A stretch of DNA of 64,000 nt from Halichondria panicea (GCF_963675165.1 NC_087381.1:4713378-4777377), one strand, 5' to 3'. Counted from the first letter of the stretch, positions 1 to 13,008 are shown. Notes: a model not told the origin generated them from the sequence alone. Numbers and translations: made by a program.

Positions 1-1662
1 CCCAGTCTTCCCCCTGTTTCTCCCCTAACACCAGTTTCTGAAGAATCTGGAGATGATACAGAGCCTGATGATACAGAGCCTGAATCTAGTGACAACGAAG
101 AGCCAGATGTGCGATCGCAGGAGGAGATTCTAGAAGATTTTTGTCTTGAATGGATGGTGACGCTTGACAACGATGAAAAAAGTCTCTGGCTGTTCTTCTG
201 TGCCATTTTTCTGCCAAACATCATGGCATGAAAGCGACAGAATCTGCTCAGCTTGCTGCTAGTTTTGTTGGAAAAAATGATAAGACTGTTAGGCGATGGA
301 GGACTGGTGTATTACGTAACAAAGGAGTTTTACCTCAAAGTAAACAGGGAAGATACGAAAGGAAGGGTGTACTTTGGCACAATGAGAATCTAAACAAGAT
401 GGCAACACAATATGTACGCAATAATTCTTCCATTAAAGGTAAACCGAATATGAGGCTTCCCTCGAAAAGTTGGGGTAAGTACCTGCCGAAAATGGTTGTT
501 GACACTTGGTTTTGAATTGATTACGCCACGAAAGGGAGTTTTTATCGATGGTCACGAAAGGGTAGATGTCGTCAAAGCCCGCACCGAGTACTTTAGAAGA
601 ATGGTCAAGTTGGGGTATGTTAGCTTGACCAATGGACCCACACCTGACGCAATTAAAGCAATCCCTGTAGATATTGAATCTCCAACAGAAGATCGTCGAT
701 CTAAAACTGTGTTCATTTTTCATGACGAAACTACATTTCACTCAAACGATGACCAAATATTGAAATGGGGTCTAAAGGGCGAGAAAATAATGAAAAGTAA
801 GAGTAAAGGTGCTGGCATAATGCTATCAGATTTTATTGACAATCACAACGGGTTTTTGGCACTAACAGACGAAGAATATGATCAAGCAAAACAGTCTAAT
901 CCTGATGTAAAGAAATATGCAAGAGACTTTTTAGAATACGGAGAAAATAAGGAAGGGTACTGGAACTTAAAAAGATTTGTGGCACATATGCACCGAGCTA
1001 TTAAAATAGCAGAGATAAAGTACCCCAAAGATCAAGGATGGAGGCTTTGTTGGATCTTCGACAACAGTAGCTGCCACAACGCCATGGCTGACGATGCGTT
1101 ACACGTTAATCGTATGACTGTATTTCCCGGTGGTAAGCAGAGGATCTTAAGAGATACAAGCTACAATGGCAAAGAACAAAGAATGTACACTGTAGTAAAT
1201 GGTCAGAAAGTTGCCAAAGGATTGAAGCGTGTTCTGGAAGAGAGAGGTATTTCAACTGACGGTCGAAATAAAGAGTGGATGCAGTCTGTTCCTGTTCTGT
1301 CTCAACACATCGATTTCAAATTCGAGAAGTGTGAGATCGAAAAAACGTTGATACACAAAGGCCATATACCCACATTCCTGCCAAAGTTTCACCCAGAATT
1401 AAATCCTATTGAACGTGTATGGGCACAGATGAAGCGATATACAAGAGCACACTGTAATTATTCCATTCAATCTTTACGAGTAAACATACCTAATTCATAC
1501 GAATCGATCACGAACGAAAACATTCAAAACCATTGTAGGAAAGTTAGACACTACATGTTTGGCTATCTAGAAGGACTTGTGCCTGGAAAGGAGCTGGATG
1601 AGAAACTTAAAAAGTATAAAACTGCGGTGAAGTCACACAGGCGTATTGGAATACACGAGTGA
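1..1662 (+). pseudogene. DDE transposase (Tc1/mariner/IS630-like superfamily), 5'-truncated and frameshifted
   Basis: The reading frame is open from base 1, so the start lies outside the window. It shifts near base 205 and again near 471, in a GGGG run, and then runs cleanly to a stop at 1660-1662. The N-terminal part is acidic, with repeated DDTEP. It is followed by a helix-turn-helix-like stretch (KNDKTVRRWR) and then the conserved GVFIDGHERVDVVKAR. Likely catalytic acidic residues are in HDETTF, FDNSSCHN and LNPIERVW. The family resembles a DDE group I know from fungi and basal animals (GKNREGY-like and PGGKQ-like motifs). That placement is from memory; Zator is an alternative. The two shifts compensate, so this is either a recently broken copy or one with assembly errors. 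Confidence 0.6.
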
Positions 1663-1784
1663 CGACGACAATTTGTCCTAACTTAGTTTATTGTACTGTT
1701 TTGTGCACTGTTTCATAATACTAACATGATTGCATTAATTTTTATAAAGTTGAAACAATTCCTGCAACGGTGCCATAATAAAAT

Positions 1785-2203
1785 GTGACAGGCTCTGGGA
1801 AAACAGACCAATTGGCGCAAGCTATAATTTTTGCGATCTATATACCAGATGATAGAGCAAAGAATTGCCTACGTATTGATGTGCTTAGTTTGCACATATC
1901 TTGTTCCATGCCTGAGTTATGCGCGTTGGAAACTCGAAGTTGTAAAACAGCAGTATTGAGAAACGCCCACTCAAAGATTGCTAAATTGGGAAAAGTAAGG
2001 TAATGGTGGCTGCTTAGACAAAGCGCTTTGGTGAAAAGAGTTGGATTCAGAGCATCAGATTTTGCAGAGAGGTAGTATAAAGACTGTAGATAACTATAAT
2101 CCAAGAAAAAAAATTATGAGATTATACACTGTAGTCTATAAATCTGGCTATTGCTCAATACCAATATCTGCTCCAATTGGTCAGTTTTCCCAGAGCCTGT
2201 CAC
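1785..2203. mobile_element. 419-bp MITE, family A, copy 1
   Basis: The inverted ends begin GTGACAGGCTCTGGGAAAAC and continue to about 29 bp; the right end has one mismatch. The element is flanked by AAAT at 1781-1784 and 2204-2207, a 4-bp target duplication. The same element, also 419 bp and inverted, lies at 14986-15404. Short reading frames inside appear in both copies only because the copies are nearly identical. No transposase is present, so it is non-autonomous. Confidence 0.85.
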
Positions 2204-2514
2204 AAATAATAATCTACTTATTGAATCTACTTCTTACTTAATGTGACCTAGTATGGTTTGCAATGGAATGTAAACCTTGCATACCAAATATGGACTTGTT
2301 AAATCACTTTTAAACAAAATACAATATTAGCTCTAAGGTTAAAGGTGAACCAAAAAAATCAAATTTGAAGCCATACAAAATGTAGCCCAGTCCACCCCCT
2401 TTAAGTTCAACAAAGTTTGGACAGTCTAGGATAAAACACCATGGAGATATTAAACAATAAAAAAAGCCACTAGAATGGGCATTTGTGGCTAACTGCACTA
2501 TACACCTTTAATTG

Positions 2515-2800
2515 GCTCACAGTGGAACTTTCGCTCACTCCTCCATCTTTGACGAGAATATTTTTTGCAATCAGTGCATGCTCCGCAAACTTCTTGTGAC
2601 AGCTAAGACAACCGTATGCGTTCAGGGTTTACTTCAGCAATGTCACATGCATTCTTCATCTCATCTTGTGCTCGAGCGTTCTTTGCAATACTTGGATGGA
2701 CCTTTTTGTACGCCTCGTCTGAGAGATGCAAGTAACCGTCGTACTTTGTTTTACTGGCTTATCTTCTTTGCAGTTGTATATGGACTCGTTGGTGTAGCAA
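2515..2800 (-). pseudogene. Degenerate protein-coding remnant, function unknown
   Basis: On the minus strand a protein-like stretch can be read (GYLHLSDEAYKKVHPSIAKN, then NACDIAEVNPERIRLS). A stop or frameshift follows, and another frame continues (SCHKKFAEHALIAKNILVKD). Upstream, a third frame gives SFCYTNESIYNCKEDKPVK. The biased composition and changing frames suggest an old coding sequence. I do not recognise the family. Confidence 0.3.
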
Positions 2801-2857
2801 AACGAGTCGCTTCTTGTCATCGTCGTCGTGTGGGGGCTTGTGGGGGCTTGTGAGTCT

Positions 2858-3900
2858 TGCGGAGATCTATTTTACATCTTTCCTCTTTGTTCTGAGTGAG
2901 AGAGGAGGAAGAAAACTAGATGGCAGTCATTAACGTATGTACAAAAAGCATTCTCCCTCACCCACTTCCTTGCTTCACTGTTGATGTTTTCATCGTGATA
3001 CTCTTCTGTCCGTCAGTCTGATATGTTGGGCTGTGACGATATTAGTTAGTTAGGTGCAGTATAATCGCCTATTATTCACTGTGATTCTAATTCTGCGATA
3101 CTTAGGAAGTAGCTCGAACTACGCACATCCCTGTATAGAGGAACTCCTCAGTACGAGCTAGAGAAGCCGATGGCGCTCTGAACCAAGAGACAACCAAACT
3201 ATGGTTAAGCTTGGAGTTCAGGTATTACATTATAATTTATGTCTTCCCATATCAATTAACTTCAGCCTTATAAATAAATACGTAATGGTCACACAAACTA
3301 CTTTTTACCGTGTGCATACTGTTATTGCAGATGACAATCCTACCACATGTGGTTGGGAGGATGCTCCTGACTAATGAGAGACAAAGAAAATCTAGCAATT
3401 GCACAACGCTGCTGTTGTGTGTGAAGACGAATCGTACAACAGAAAACGTCTGATACAAAACTATGAGACACCACCAGCTAAACGAAGGGCAAATCTCACT
3501 CTGACTACTGCAGCTTGCTCTTGCTCCACCTATCAACTGGGAACTGTTTGCCAAAAGTCACAATATCGTCAAGTTGCAAAGGAATTTGCCAAGAAGGCTG
3601 CATCTTCAAGTTGCAACCAAATCAACGCCAAAGAATGCGAAAAAGGAAGCAGCACCTACCCTACCCTACCTTGTATCTACATGGATCAAGGCTGCTTGAG
3701 CCTTCGCCGCTCGACTCAGTCCAAGAGGAGAAGTTGCTACATCACAATTGCGTGAAGCGTTTAAATTAATTGCAATTAATTGGGGAATTCCCCTAAAATT
3801 CCAGGAATAATTGCATTACGTAATGAATACATTTGCAATTATTTGAGCCATCCTTAACTACAGTGAGGAGCGAATGTTTGGAAATTATTTACATGCACTT
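2858..3900. other. No convincing gene
   Basis: This stretch has no long open frame with recognisable motifs. A plus-strand frame at about 3399-3755 is rich in Lys, Ser and Cys and matches nothing I know. The region probably holds decayed repeats. Confidence 0.4.
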
Positions 3901-3902
3901 GT

Positions 3903-3953
3903 TGTGCATGCTCCTATTGTGCATGCTCCAATTCTGTGCATGCTCCAATTCTA
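3903..3953. repeat. Short tandem repeat
   Basis: About three copies of a unit close to TGTGCATGCTCCAATTC lie in direct orientation. A 10-bp unit (GGGAATACAG) repeats three times nearby at 4205-4235. Confidence 0.7.
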
Positions 3954-4389
3954 GTTTCACTAACTGAAAATCAAGAGTTAGCCAAGCCAGGAAAACGCTA
4001 ACGCTAACTCAAACAGACATCCTCAAAACGTTATATCAACCCTAGTACTCCGGCTGAGACTTGGCAGTGAAAGTCTAAACTGAACAAGAACGTTCCGCTG
4101 GTACTACACACGAAAACCATGATTGCCAAACTGTTGGAAGACTTGGACATTTATGCTTGTGGTCAGCATCAGCATAATAATTTTTTTTATTATTTACCTT
4201 TTCAGGGGGAATACAGGGAATACAGGGAATACATGACTCTCCAGAAAGACAAGGTGACGGTCTCAGGTGACGGTCCGTGTGATCTCCACAGCCACTTCGG
4301 TCACAGGTGAAAAAATCTTACCCACAGAGCACGGGTGTCGACAGAGGGCGGGTGTCGACAGAGGGGATCAGATGATGCCCTCCACAAGT

Positions 4390-4670
4390 TTTATATGTAC
4401 ATTTACTGCTTAAAGCTTAAAGGCTATCGACAGTATTCACCCACCAACGCACCTCCTCTCATTTCGTCACGAGTTGGCCAAGGAGCTAATTGGCGACTTC
4501 AAATCGCTAGGAATAGCTCTTCACCACCAGGATGTACGCAGAGGTCGTTGCTCGTTGCCATCTGTGTTATCAGAAAAACAAAAGGAGGTTTTGCCACACT
4601 GGCAAGCCGACTGTTTATGCTATGGACATCTATCCTGCCTGTTGAACATGACTTTACAAGCTATCTATAT
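4390..4670 (+). pseudogene. Possible piggyBac (PGBD)-like transposase C-terminal remnant
   Basis: Fragments in different plus-strand frames resemble the end of PGBD-type transposases: HKFYMYIY, then RHELAKELIGDFKS, then a zinc-finger-like ARCHLCYQKNKRRF. The frame changes between the pieces and the final cysteine cluster is not clear. The family match is from memory of PGBD proteins. Confidence 0.35.
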
Positions 4671-4747
4671 GTAGAGTAAGCAGTACACAGAAGTGCTGTG
4701 GCCTTGGCTAATCTTTCTTTGCCCGAGGCGAATGCGATAAAAATAAT

Positions 4748-5245
4748 TGAATATCTAACCATGTAGACTACACTACCTTACTTAGCTACTATTAAAGCAT
4801 AGCATCTAAGTAGGTATCTAAGTATAGTACATTAGTGCTTCACTAGCTACAACGTTTTACGCACAAAAAGCTTACCTCTGAATTAATCCTTCGCTGTGTT
4901 CCATTGGAAACCAGGAGATCATGACATGCGTTTGCTAGGAAGTTACCTAAAGAAAACGTTATAGTTATGCATCTTTCTGGCATATCTAACCGTGTAGACT
5001 ACACTCTAAAAAAGGGTAAAAAAGGGTCTGTAAACTTATTTAGCTACTACTAAACTATACTCTCCACACCCTGAGGCAGCATAGTATATCAGCTACAAGT
5101 TATACGCACAAAATCTTACCTCTAAAAGGATCCTTCGCTGTGGCCTTGGCTGGTCCGTTGGAGTCCAGGAGATGAGTAGCTACTGTAGACTAGCTAGCTG
5201 CAAAGTTGCCCAAAGAAAACTTTGAAGCTACGCACCTTTCTTTGC
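4748..5245. repeat. Diverged direct tandem repeat, about 235-bp unit
   Basis: Two neighbouring copies share blocks such as ATATCTAACC.TGTAGACTAC, ACGCACAAAA..CTTACCTCT, ATCCTTCGCTGTG and CAGGAGAT. The copies are clearly related but contain substitutions and indels. No coding potential was recognised. Confidence 0.6.
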
Positions 5246-5249
5246 TAAG

Positions 5250-8200
5250 GGCTAAAAACTGGAAGTACTTGTATAAAATGGTTCCACGGTGGGCGGTAAC
5301 CGCGGCTATTCGGTTAATAAGCACCTAATTTTGCGCTAGTCTAGTATAGTACGTATGTGGTAGAGTGCTTCAGAAATTCGAGAATCGAGCGCAACCATGG
5401 ACCGAGCTAACTATGTCAGAAGATGATGACAATCTTATTAAATCTTGTATGCACACGCTACCACATTATTGTATTCAGAATTCAACAGCTACTAAGAAGA
5501 AGGCATACTGGTAGCAAGGAAAACTCTCCGGATTGGATACTCGACAAGGATACGGCACAAAGTTATTTGCTTATAAATTATCCTCAATCCCAATGACCCA
5601 GAAACTTTTGTTGAATATTGTAGACATTTAAAAACTTGGACATGTGAAGTTGCTAGATACAGGTAGTAAACAAGCTAAAGAATGTGGAGTACGCAACTTG
5701 TATGCTTGGCTTGATCTGGCTTCTGAACACTTGAGAATGACTTTGTGTACATGGGAGTTTCCAACTTGTTAATGGGTTTCCCCATTTCAGGGCTGGGTTT
5801 CTCATAATAACCATCCTCCTAACTAATAACCATCCCTCTAAAATAATTATTATGAATTTGGAGGTCAACGCCAACCTACACCTGCTCTAACTGCCAGTAC
5901 CAATGCTGCAGGATTTGATCAGTAAAAATCGTTTGAGCTGTTAAAAAGTCGTCATCAAGTGCAATAAGGGAAAGAAAAAAAAGATGTTGTGTCACTTAGA
6001 TAATAGTGTTCCTCCTCGGAAACGTGTCTCTCAGCAATGAAAAATTGGAGCAAATCAACCAGGACCATTACATTGTTAGCCGCTCCTCGGTTTTGTGCAC
6101 TTCCTGCCACATGATTTTATGATTTTCTATTATCCGGTTTGCATCGGAATGTGCAGTATTTAGAAATCGGTGCTTGAAATTAGACCCCTTAGCCGAAGTG
6201 AGACAATTGGCAATAACATTTTATGGCCGGCTCTTGCTCAGTGTTGAAAAATCAGTTTTGTCAAGAGTGGTGGGAATTTTTCTGTCAGTAGCTCTGGCAA
6301 GTCTACTTGCTTTCCAGATTGTAAGTTCCCAAGGAAACATGCATTTGTCCGCTACATGAGGCAAGACAATTCCAAATGAAAGACCCAACACTATTAACCC
6401 AACACTATTAGAATGCTAAAATATTAATTGGACAATGACATCAGTCTTGTTATTGAATCAGTCTTGCTATTGAATGATAATTATTGGATGACATTACATT
6501 ATTCTTGCTATATTGAATGAATTTTTATATTGAATGAATTTTGATAGGCTAAAGCAGATTCTCAAGGATATAATTATTCTAAAAGATAACCTGATTTTCC
6601 GAGAAGTTAAGCCAACATTTAGCATGGTTGTGGTCAACTAGTGGTCAATAATATTAGTGGTTATTGAATTGGAACATTATTGGAAGATTTCATAATCGCA
6701 CAACGTGAACGTGAACTTTTACCATCGTTTTCTACCACCTCACCTTATGCAACCACTGCTCCCTCATTTCGTCAGCCAAACCCAAGCAACCAAGGATGCC
6801 CTTGCTACCTCCCTCAACTCACCGTCTCATGACCGACGCATCCGACAGCGCAGAACACTAATCCCATCTCGTTTTTCTCCAGTCATTTGCAAAAAAATAT
6901 AACCAGCCAACGTTTCCCAATCACTGTTTCCCAATCACTTTACCTTGTATTGCGGGAACTGGTGTTTTGCTTTTATAACATGTGGCCTGGGCCAATGCTG
7001 AACCCTATACACTGCAAAAACACTTTTGTTAATTTAACAAACAAAAGTTGCAGGGTCCTAGTTACCCCGGGTGGGGCTGATCATGTGTTGAAGTTAATAT
7101 TGACTGCGAGTATGCAATCCATCAGTTTCACAGGATTGATATCTAGCCTGGATTTATTTCAATGCCTATTATTAATACTTCTGCAATCCGACCTGATTGT
7201 CACAGCCCAGTTCCTCTACTGCATGCTCAGACTGCATGTATATGCAGTCTCACCACAATCTGATTCTCAGCCACCAAGATCCTGGTAGTACATTTGAACT
7301 ATAACCGAGGAGAACCATAGATTGAAGAGTTATGGGAGAACTGACTTATCAGCCATAAGGGGGGCGTGGTACAGGAAGTGGGCGTGGCATAAAAATTTTC
7401 GCGGCGCCGTAAACGCCCGAGTTGTCCCGGTCACATGACATAATAAACATAATAAACAATATTGTAGGATATACACGTTACTTACTACGTACTTACTACT
7501 TACTACATACTTACGTTATCAAGTTGCTGGTCTCTAGAATGGCTCAGTTGCAACAAAAAACTGGTGAATTGGGTCATCGTCCTTGACCTTGTGTTGTGTA
7601 ATGATCAGATTTTATCTTCTCCCAATTATCGAATAAATAAAATTATATATAATTATAGCAGTCATGTATGCAATATACGAAAGCATTTACATTCAATGGT
7701 TCGGTTCAGTTCAGAACGCGAACAATACAGAAACATTCCAATCGTGATCAGGATAAACACTACTTGATCATTGAATTGATAGGTCTGATATGATGGCCTG
7801 GGTGGACGGGAACTGGTAAACTTAAGATGGTATGTCAACGATTTTATTGGGCGATTTCGGACATCTCTCAGGTGCACAGGTGCATGTCCAGAAAATCAAG
7901 AATCAATTTGACATATCAATTTGACATTTTGTTTTCTCATAAAAATTTAAGTTTCCTTAATCAAAAATAAAGATCATGATGAAATTTCCTTGTAAAACTA
8001 ATTATAAATAAACTCAGTACTAAAAGTGTGCTTCGAGATCTTCTTAGTACGAGGTTCTAGGGCAGCTAGACAGTGAGGAGAACGATGCTTATGGCCTTGG
8101 CTTATGGCCTTGTTGAGTGAGAGGACAGTAACTGGGTAGATACCTCAAGCTAAGCCTGAAGAACCTGATGAAGAAGCTCTTGGGATGGACTGGATCTGGT

Positions 8201-9478
8201 AAGTCTCGAGTACCATAATTATGTAGCTTCAGTATAACTGTATTTTAGGCTAGTTAGTACAGCAGTGTAGTCATGAGCCACCATTGAACTTGTAAACTTG
8301 TGTGTGTGTGTGTAGTGTGTAGGTGAAGAAAACATTTCCCAGGAAAATGGCGTCTGACAAGTTTCTGCTTGAACGTTCTCACTGTGTCTTTAGTTTTATT
8401 GTTTGTGTACATTGTAAATGTTTGTAAACAATCGCTAATTAAGGGGGGTGGTCAGTTGCTAGGTAACGATGATGCAAGATACCTAGTAGCCTACAACAAA
8501 TGCTTTCAGGTAGCTACGGTCAACTTTAATAAATTAAGTAAGAGTGTCATGTGACATGTGACCCACTCCCTCACTAGTAATTGCAGACGGTTGCCACTTA
8601 CGCACGCGCACGTGATAAACACAATGACGTTGCGCGCGTTATAACAAAATTCCATGTCAATTTAATTTGGACAGTCCTGGCAGCCTACAACAAATGCTTT
8701 CAGGGCCCTGAATAATTCAATGCAAGGACAGTTGTAATGAATAAATACCATTTTTGCGTTGACTCTTGTCAGTCACTGAAACTGGACCAAGCCACGATGT
8801 TTAAATGGCAGTCACCTATCAAAAACAAGACATGTTCGATTTGATCACAAGAAACCCTACACCAATCCTCACAAGATTTCAGCAGCCGGAAATTACGTCA
8901 ACTACCCCACGACAAGATGTTGTCGACGGCCCGGACACAAATGCCAAAAACCCCATCATACCTTATTGCACTTGTCCGAACACTCATGCTTGAATTTAGC
9001 AGTGACTGGTATCCTTTCATCGGGTGAGTTGTGAGTGATTTGGAGATTCATCGTTTTGAACCTGAACCCCTAGCCATCGGGCATCGGGGCATGAATTAGT
9101 ACTTGACAGGTCATTGTACCCTTTATCTGGCCTAGACTCGGAATTTCTGGAAGGATCGACATATTGTTTGGTTTGTGCTGCCGGTGGCAGGAACCAGCTG
9201 ACTCGCCAGTAGCCATCTTGTGCTTGCTGGGACAAGTAGTCAAGTATCAACCCGTCACTATCACTTCTGGAGATGACATTTTGAGACAATTCTGGGAGCG
9301 TACGTACAGTCATACGCAGCCCTTGGAGAATGCAAGCAGTGCGAAGACCAACACGACTTGTTGAAACGTCTTTCTATGTAGACGACTGCGAACAATCATT
9401 CTTCAAGCAGCAGCAACTACACGATCTTTTTAGGATTTCTTATGGGACTCGAATGATGCAACAGTATTGGACAGTATA
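5250..9478. other. Long non-coding stretch, no supported gene
   Basis: Only short open frames without family motifs are seen. A block with TTGCTAGGTAACGATGATG (about 8455-8475) recurs at about 29035-29055, so part of the stretch is dispersed repeat. A short (TG)n tract sits at about 8300. Confidence 0.4.
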
Positions 9479-9480
9479 TC

Positions 9481-9607
9481 TTCTGTGCTCAGGGATAGTC
9501 AATCATCACACTTGCTTCCCACTGACGACGAGTACAACTTCTGTGCTCAGGGATAGTCAATCAATCATCACACTTGCTTCCCACTGCCGACGAACGACGA
9601 GTACAAG
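9481..9607. repeat. Tandem duplication, about 58-bp unit
   Basis: The block starting TTCTGTGCTCAGGGATAGTC and ending near GACGAGTACAA occurs twice in a row. The second copy carries small insertions (an extra AATC and an extra ACGA). Confidence 0.8.
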
Positions 9608-9609
9608 AA

Positions 9610-11690
9610 GACCGAGTGGAATGCGTAAAGAATGCAAGTAAAGATCACTAACTGTGGCCGAGCAATCCAAGGTCTAGCCTCTGATCTTGCTAAGACTGGA
9701 TCTTACTCCAGAAGGATGATCCAGTTCCTTCAAGTGGAGATCTGAACCCACAAGTATCCAACTTCACGGGTTCTCCGGATGCCGCATATTCTACTGTTGT
9801 GTACCTGCATCTAACGTACACATACACATAAAATTGCAATCATATCTCACTGGTCATGTCTAAAATCTGACAATGGACGCGTTCATCGCTCTACCTACAC
9901 TCATTTGGTACCTACACTCGCACCAACTTGTTGATGCAATGTCTACAATTCCCTTGAAACGCAAGCGAATCACGAAACTATCAGTTTGCTAGTGAAAATA
10001 TAGAATGGCGGTTCATACCGCAACATCCCGCAGTAAAGATTTTAGGTGAAGACACATGAGGAAATGTCCACAGTCCAACGATGATGATTGCATTGAGGCG
10101 GGACCACTTAATCATTGGTACATTGGTACAGCAGAGATATACCTAGGATTCGCATTGGTGACCTTGTCGCATTGGTGTCATTAAAGAAGATGCTCTGCTT
10201 CATTGGCCGATGGAACCTACACTCGTCCCATTACCAAGTAATACTAATAAGAACAATGGCAATGTACCTAAGTCTTGGCCGACGGTATGTTGATGTGTAC
10301 AAGGTGTTTAATGTTAAGCACTAGGTTCATAGTAGTTGTGCGCAGGCTCTGGGTATTTTGCCGCTGTCTTTCTCGTTGTTATTTGTCTAAACTCAGTAAG
10401 AATTGTTGCAAAGGGTTGTCTCTATCTCTCTATCTGTCTTGTCTACACGAAGTACTTTTACATTCTCACCGTTATCACGTCACGATGAGAGCACTGGTAT
10501 ACGATCAACGATAATATCCAACTAGTACCATGTTCGCCAATGCGAGCTGGAGTTCATCAATACACATGTTGCCGTATAGCAGGTAATTTTCGTGGGGTAA
10601 AATAGCTAGTAAGCCATGCCTACGTTGTGGATTGCCCAATTACCCGCTATACTGCTACAACGCCTAGAATGATTTGCTTTGTACAGTAAAGGGACAACGT
10701 TATTCTGGTACGTTTTCACTAATTTAGATGAGACAGGGGGGGGAACAAGAGGAAGGGTTTTACGGGTTGTTACAGGACGCTGCGTTGGTTGATGGTGACG
10801 AGTTGGGATACGTGTTGCACTAACGATCGATGAGCACATTAGGAAGTCTGCATGGACTTATAACTAAATTGACAGCAAAAAATTTTGGACGGGCCTATAG
10901 CCTGTGTTACATTTGCTTTATGTCAAGACGTGAACTGAAGGCACTACTTGATGGTACAAGACGACACAGTGGGACAAAACACAGTGGGACAAAACGCTGA
11001 GCACCGCAACTTACTAGGGTGAGTGGCTAGTGTGAGAGTGGTGGTCCTTAGCTTTTGCATAAGGTTATGCAAACAAATGCGTTGTCTGTGCAGAGTGTGC
11101 CCCTTCGTTTACTGGAGAGGATGTTGAGGCAGAAGTGGAGGCAGAGTGAACGCAGACATTTTCCAGGTTTTTTCACCCAAAAGGCATGGCATTGGGAACC
11201 AACATCTCCAGTCACAGTCACACAGGAAGGGGATATCTGGGTTTACTTGACACGTTGGTGCGCTGGAGCTGGAGCTTGTGGACAGATAGCGGCGATCGTA
11301 ATTAACAGTGAAGTGAAATGTCTGTAAATTCTCTATCGGGTTTCCAGAGCAATAAAATGCCTAGCACCTAGCACCATATACCAATAGAATGCCCATACAA
11401 CAAGGAATAAAATGGTGCAACATGTGTTGCCATAACAACTACGGTTATTACGTTTTATCATTTCAAATGCTCGGCCAGCGGTGAGATAAAGCCCAAAAAT
11501 TTTTTTTTATGGATGATCCATATGGTATAAAGGCTTGACAAGCTTGATTTTCAAATGTAAGATATATCAATTTGAAGTACAATACGTACATGTATTACAT
11601 GAATACATGAACGATCTATGAAATTTACAAGCTCTGTTCATTACTGCTACTATTACTGCTACTATTTTAGCTATACTATACTTACACTAT
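9610..11690. other. Non-coding stretch, no supported gene
   Basis: Reading frames in this stretch are short and lack motifs or convincing splice context. A C-rich/G-rich patch and small direct repeats are the only structure noticed. Confidence 0.4.
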
Positions 11691-11699
11691 GATATTCTA

Positions 11700-11905
11700 C
11701 ACACAGTGAGCCCTCTCCTGGTCTTTCACCGTCCTGGTCCATAGCGCTAGCGTCCATGTCATGCATGTCCTCAGTCCCAGACAGTTCATCAGCGTCTGGC
11801 ATAAAGCTGATAGCAGGTATCCCTCTCCTTCATAGGCACTGTCATCACCAGAGGAGACATCGCCATTGCTGTCCTCAAGCTGTTCAAGTTCAGGTTCAGC
11901 AAATG
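11700..11905 (-). pseudogene. Acidic coding-like fragment, minus strand
   Basis: The minus strand reads PELEQLEDSNGDVSSGDDSA in one frame. After a one-base shift it continues as MPDADELSGTEDMHDMDA to a stop. Strongly acidic low-complexity stretches like this are common at the N-termini of transposases such as piggyBac types, but no domain is present to prove it. Confidence 0.3.
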
Positions 11906-12204
11906 GATTAATGGATTAATGAGAGTCTACTGTATATATATGGTCTACTGTATATATATCGTGATCTAACTACATAGCTCAACACATATCACAGGCTAAT
12001 GATAAATTCTGGTGATGGGTGGCAGGGGGCACACACTGCGCACCAATACACATGAATGGCATCGGAGAACGGCGGTAATCTGTCAAGGCAGGGTATCAGT
12101 GTAAGTCATGAAAATGTTGTGATGTAATATTATACAACGTAGAGAATACACCATATGAAATTTGGAAAAGTGCAAGCAATAATTTTAGCAGACCTGAGCT
12201 GCTT

Positions 12205-12262
12205 ACATCAGATTTTGCAGAGAGGTAGTAGAAAGCCAAGAAAAAATTTATGAGCTATTGCT
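12205..12262. mobile_element. Partial copy of MITE family A
   Basis: The block CATCAGATTTTGCAGAGAGG followed by AAGCCAAGAAAAAA.TTATGAG matches the interior of the 419-bp MITE at about 2055-2120, with an internal deletion. Terminal repeats are absent. Confidence 0.6.
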
Positions 12263-12700
12263 ATATCTTTCCCAGATTTGTTATGCTTTTCGCTTACAAC
12301 ATTACATGATAGAACACATAACTTGACTACTTAACTGGCAGCTCTGCAAGAAAGCATGTGTGTGGTGTAGTTACAAATGAGAAATGTCATAACCACTTAC
12401 TCTAGATTATCAGAAGGAAAAATACTATAATTATGTGTCAGGCATTATTATGGATGTCGATGTCTCAATGTAGTTTTTTTTAGCTGAAATGATCTCTTTG
12501 GAGAAAAAATAAGATCAAAACACTACCAAACACTACCAAACACTACCAAACAATTGATCATGCAAATGCTTGTTCATGTAACATGCTTGTTCATGTAACG
12601 TAGTTTCAACAAAAGTCACACGCAGTCTCTCTGCACGTGATGAACTGGTAATGATCATCAGAATAATTAGTGATAATGGTATGTTACATCTATCTTCTAT

Positions 12701-12847
12701 CTAATATCTAATGTCCTCCGAGTCCGTGTCCGTTTGTAACGTTTTGGACGCTTCGCATAATAGACTATGTATGTTGTCTTGTACCATCACTGCTGCATTT
12801 TGTTGTAGGCCTGGCCTAATATCGGCTAACGCTTGTTGTAGGCGTGT
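12701..12847 (-). CDS. Small two-exon gene, exon 2 (hypothetical)
   Basis: The exon follows the acceptor ...TAAGTACAG on the minus strand. It encodes about 48 residues (starting TRLQQALADIRPG, ending DTDSEDIRY) before TAG at 12701-12703. It joins exon 1 (12937-13008) in phase 0 across an 89-nt intron. The predicted protein is 72 residues, Gln-rich and probably helical. I do not recognise it. It could be an accessory gene of a transposon. Confidence 0.4.
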   Translation of the reverse strand, partial: TRLQQALADIRPGLQQNAAVMVQDNIHSLLCEASKTLQTDTDSEDIRY

Positions 12848-12936
12848 CTGTACTTATGGGTGGAATAAACTAAACTAGGTTAGCATTTTCTGTAATGAAC
12901 AATGAAAATTTGTATCAGTTAACGAATTTGGCTTAC

Positions 12937-13008
12937 CGGATCCGGGCTCTGCTGCTTTGGCCTTCTATTGGCATCGATTTGCTCTCGGAATGTCAAAAGG
13001 TCAAACAT
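12937..13008 (-). CDS. Small two-exon gene, exon 1 (hypothetical)
   Basis: The ATG at 13008 opens 24 codons (MFDLLTFREQIDANRRPKQQ then SPDP). They end at a consensus donor, GTAAGC, at 12936-12931. A TATA-like TATATAAATA lies just upstream of the ATG on the minus strand, which is a tight spacing if used as a promoter. The coding-donor-acceptor-coding arrangement supports a real gene, but no homologue is known to me. Confidence 0.4.

Noticed and set aside
475-533. A 59-bp intron (GTAAGT ... AAAG) in the first transposase
   Set aside because: The conserved residues TPRKGVF lie inside it and read well in the downstream frame, so a frameshift is simpler.
1838-2104. 88-residue frame conserved at 15085-15351
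   Set aside because: Both frames lie inside the 419-bp MITE twins; conservation reflects recent copying of the element.
8341-8430. Short exon starting ATGGCGTCTGACAAG
   Set aside because: Only 26 codons before a stop, no donor in a useful place and no recognisable protein.
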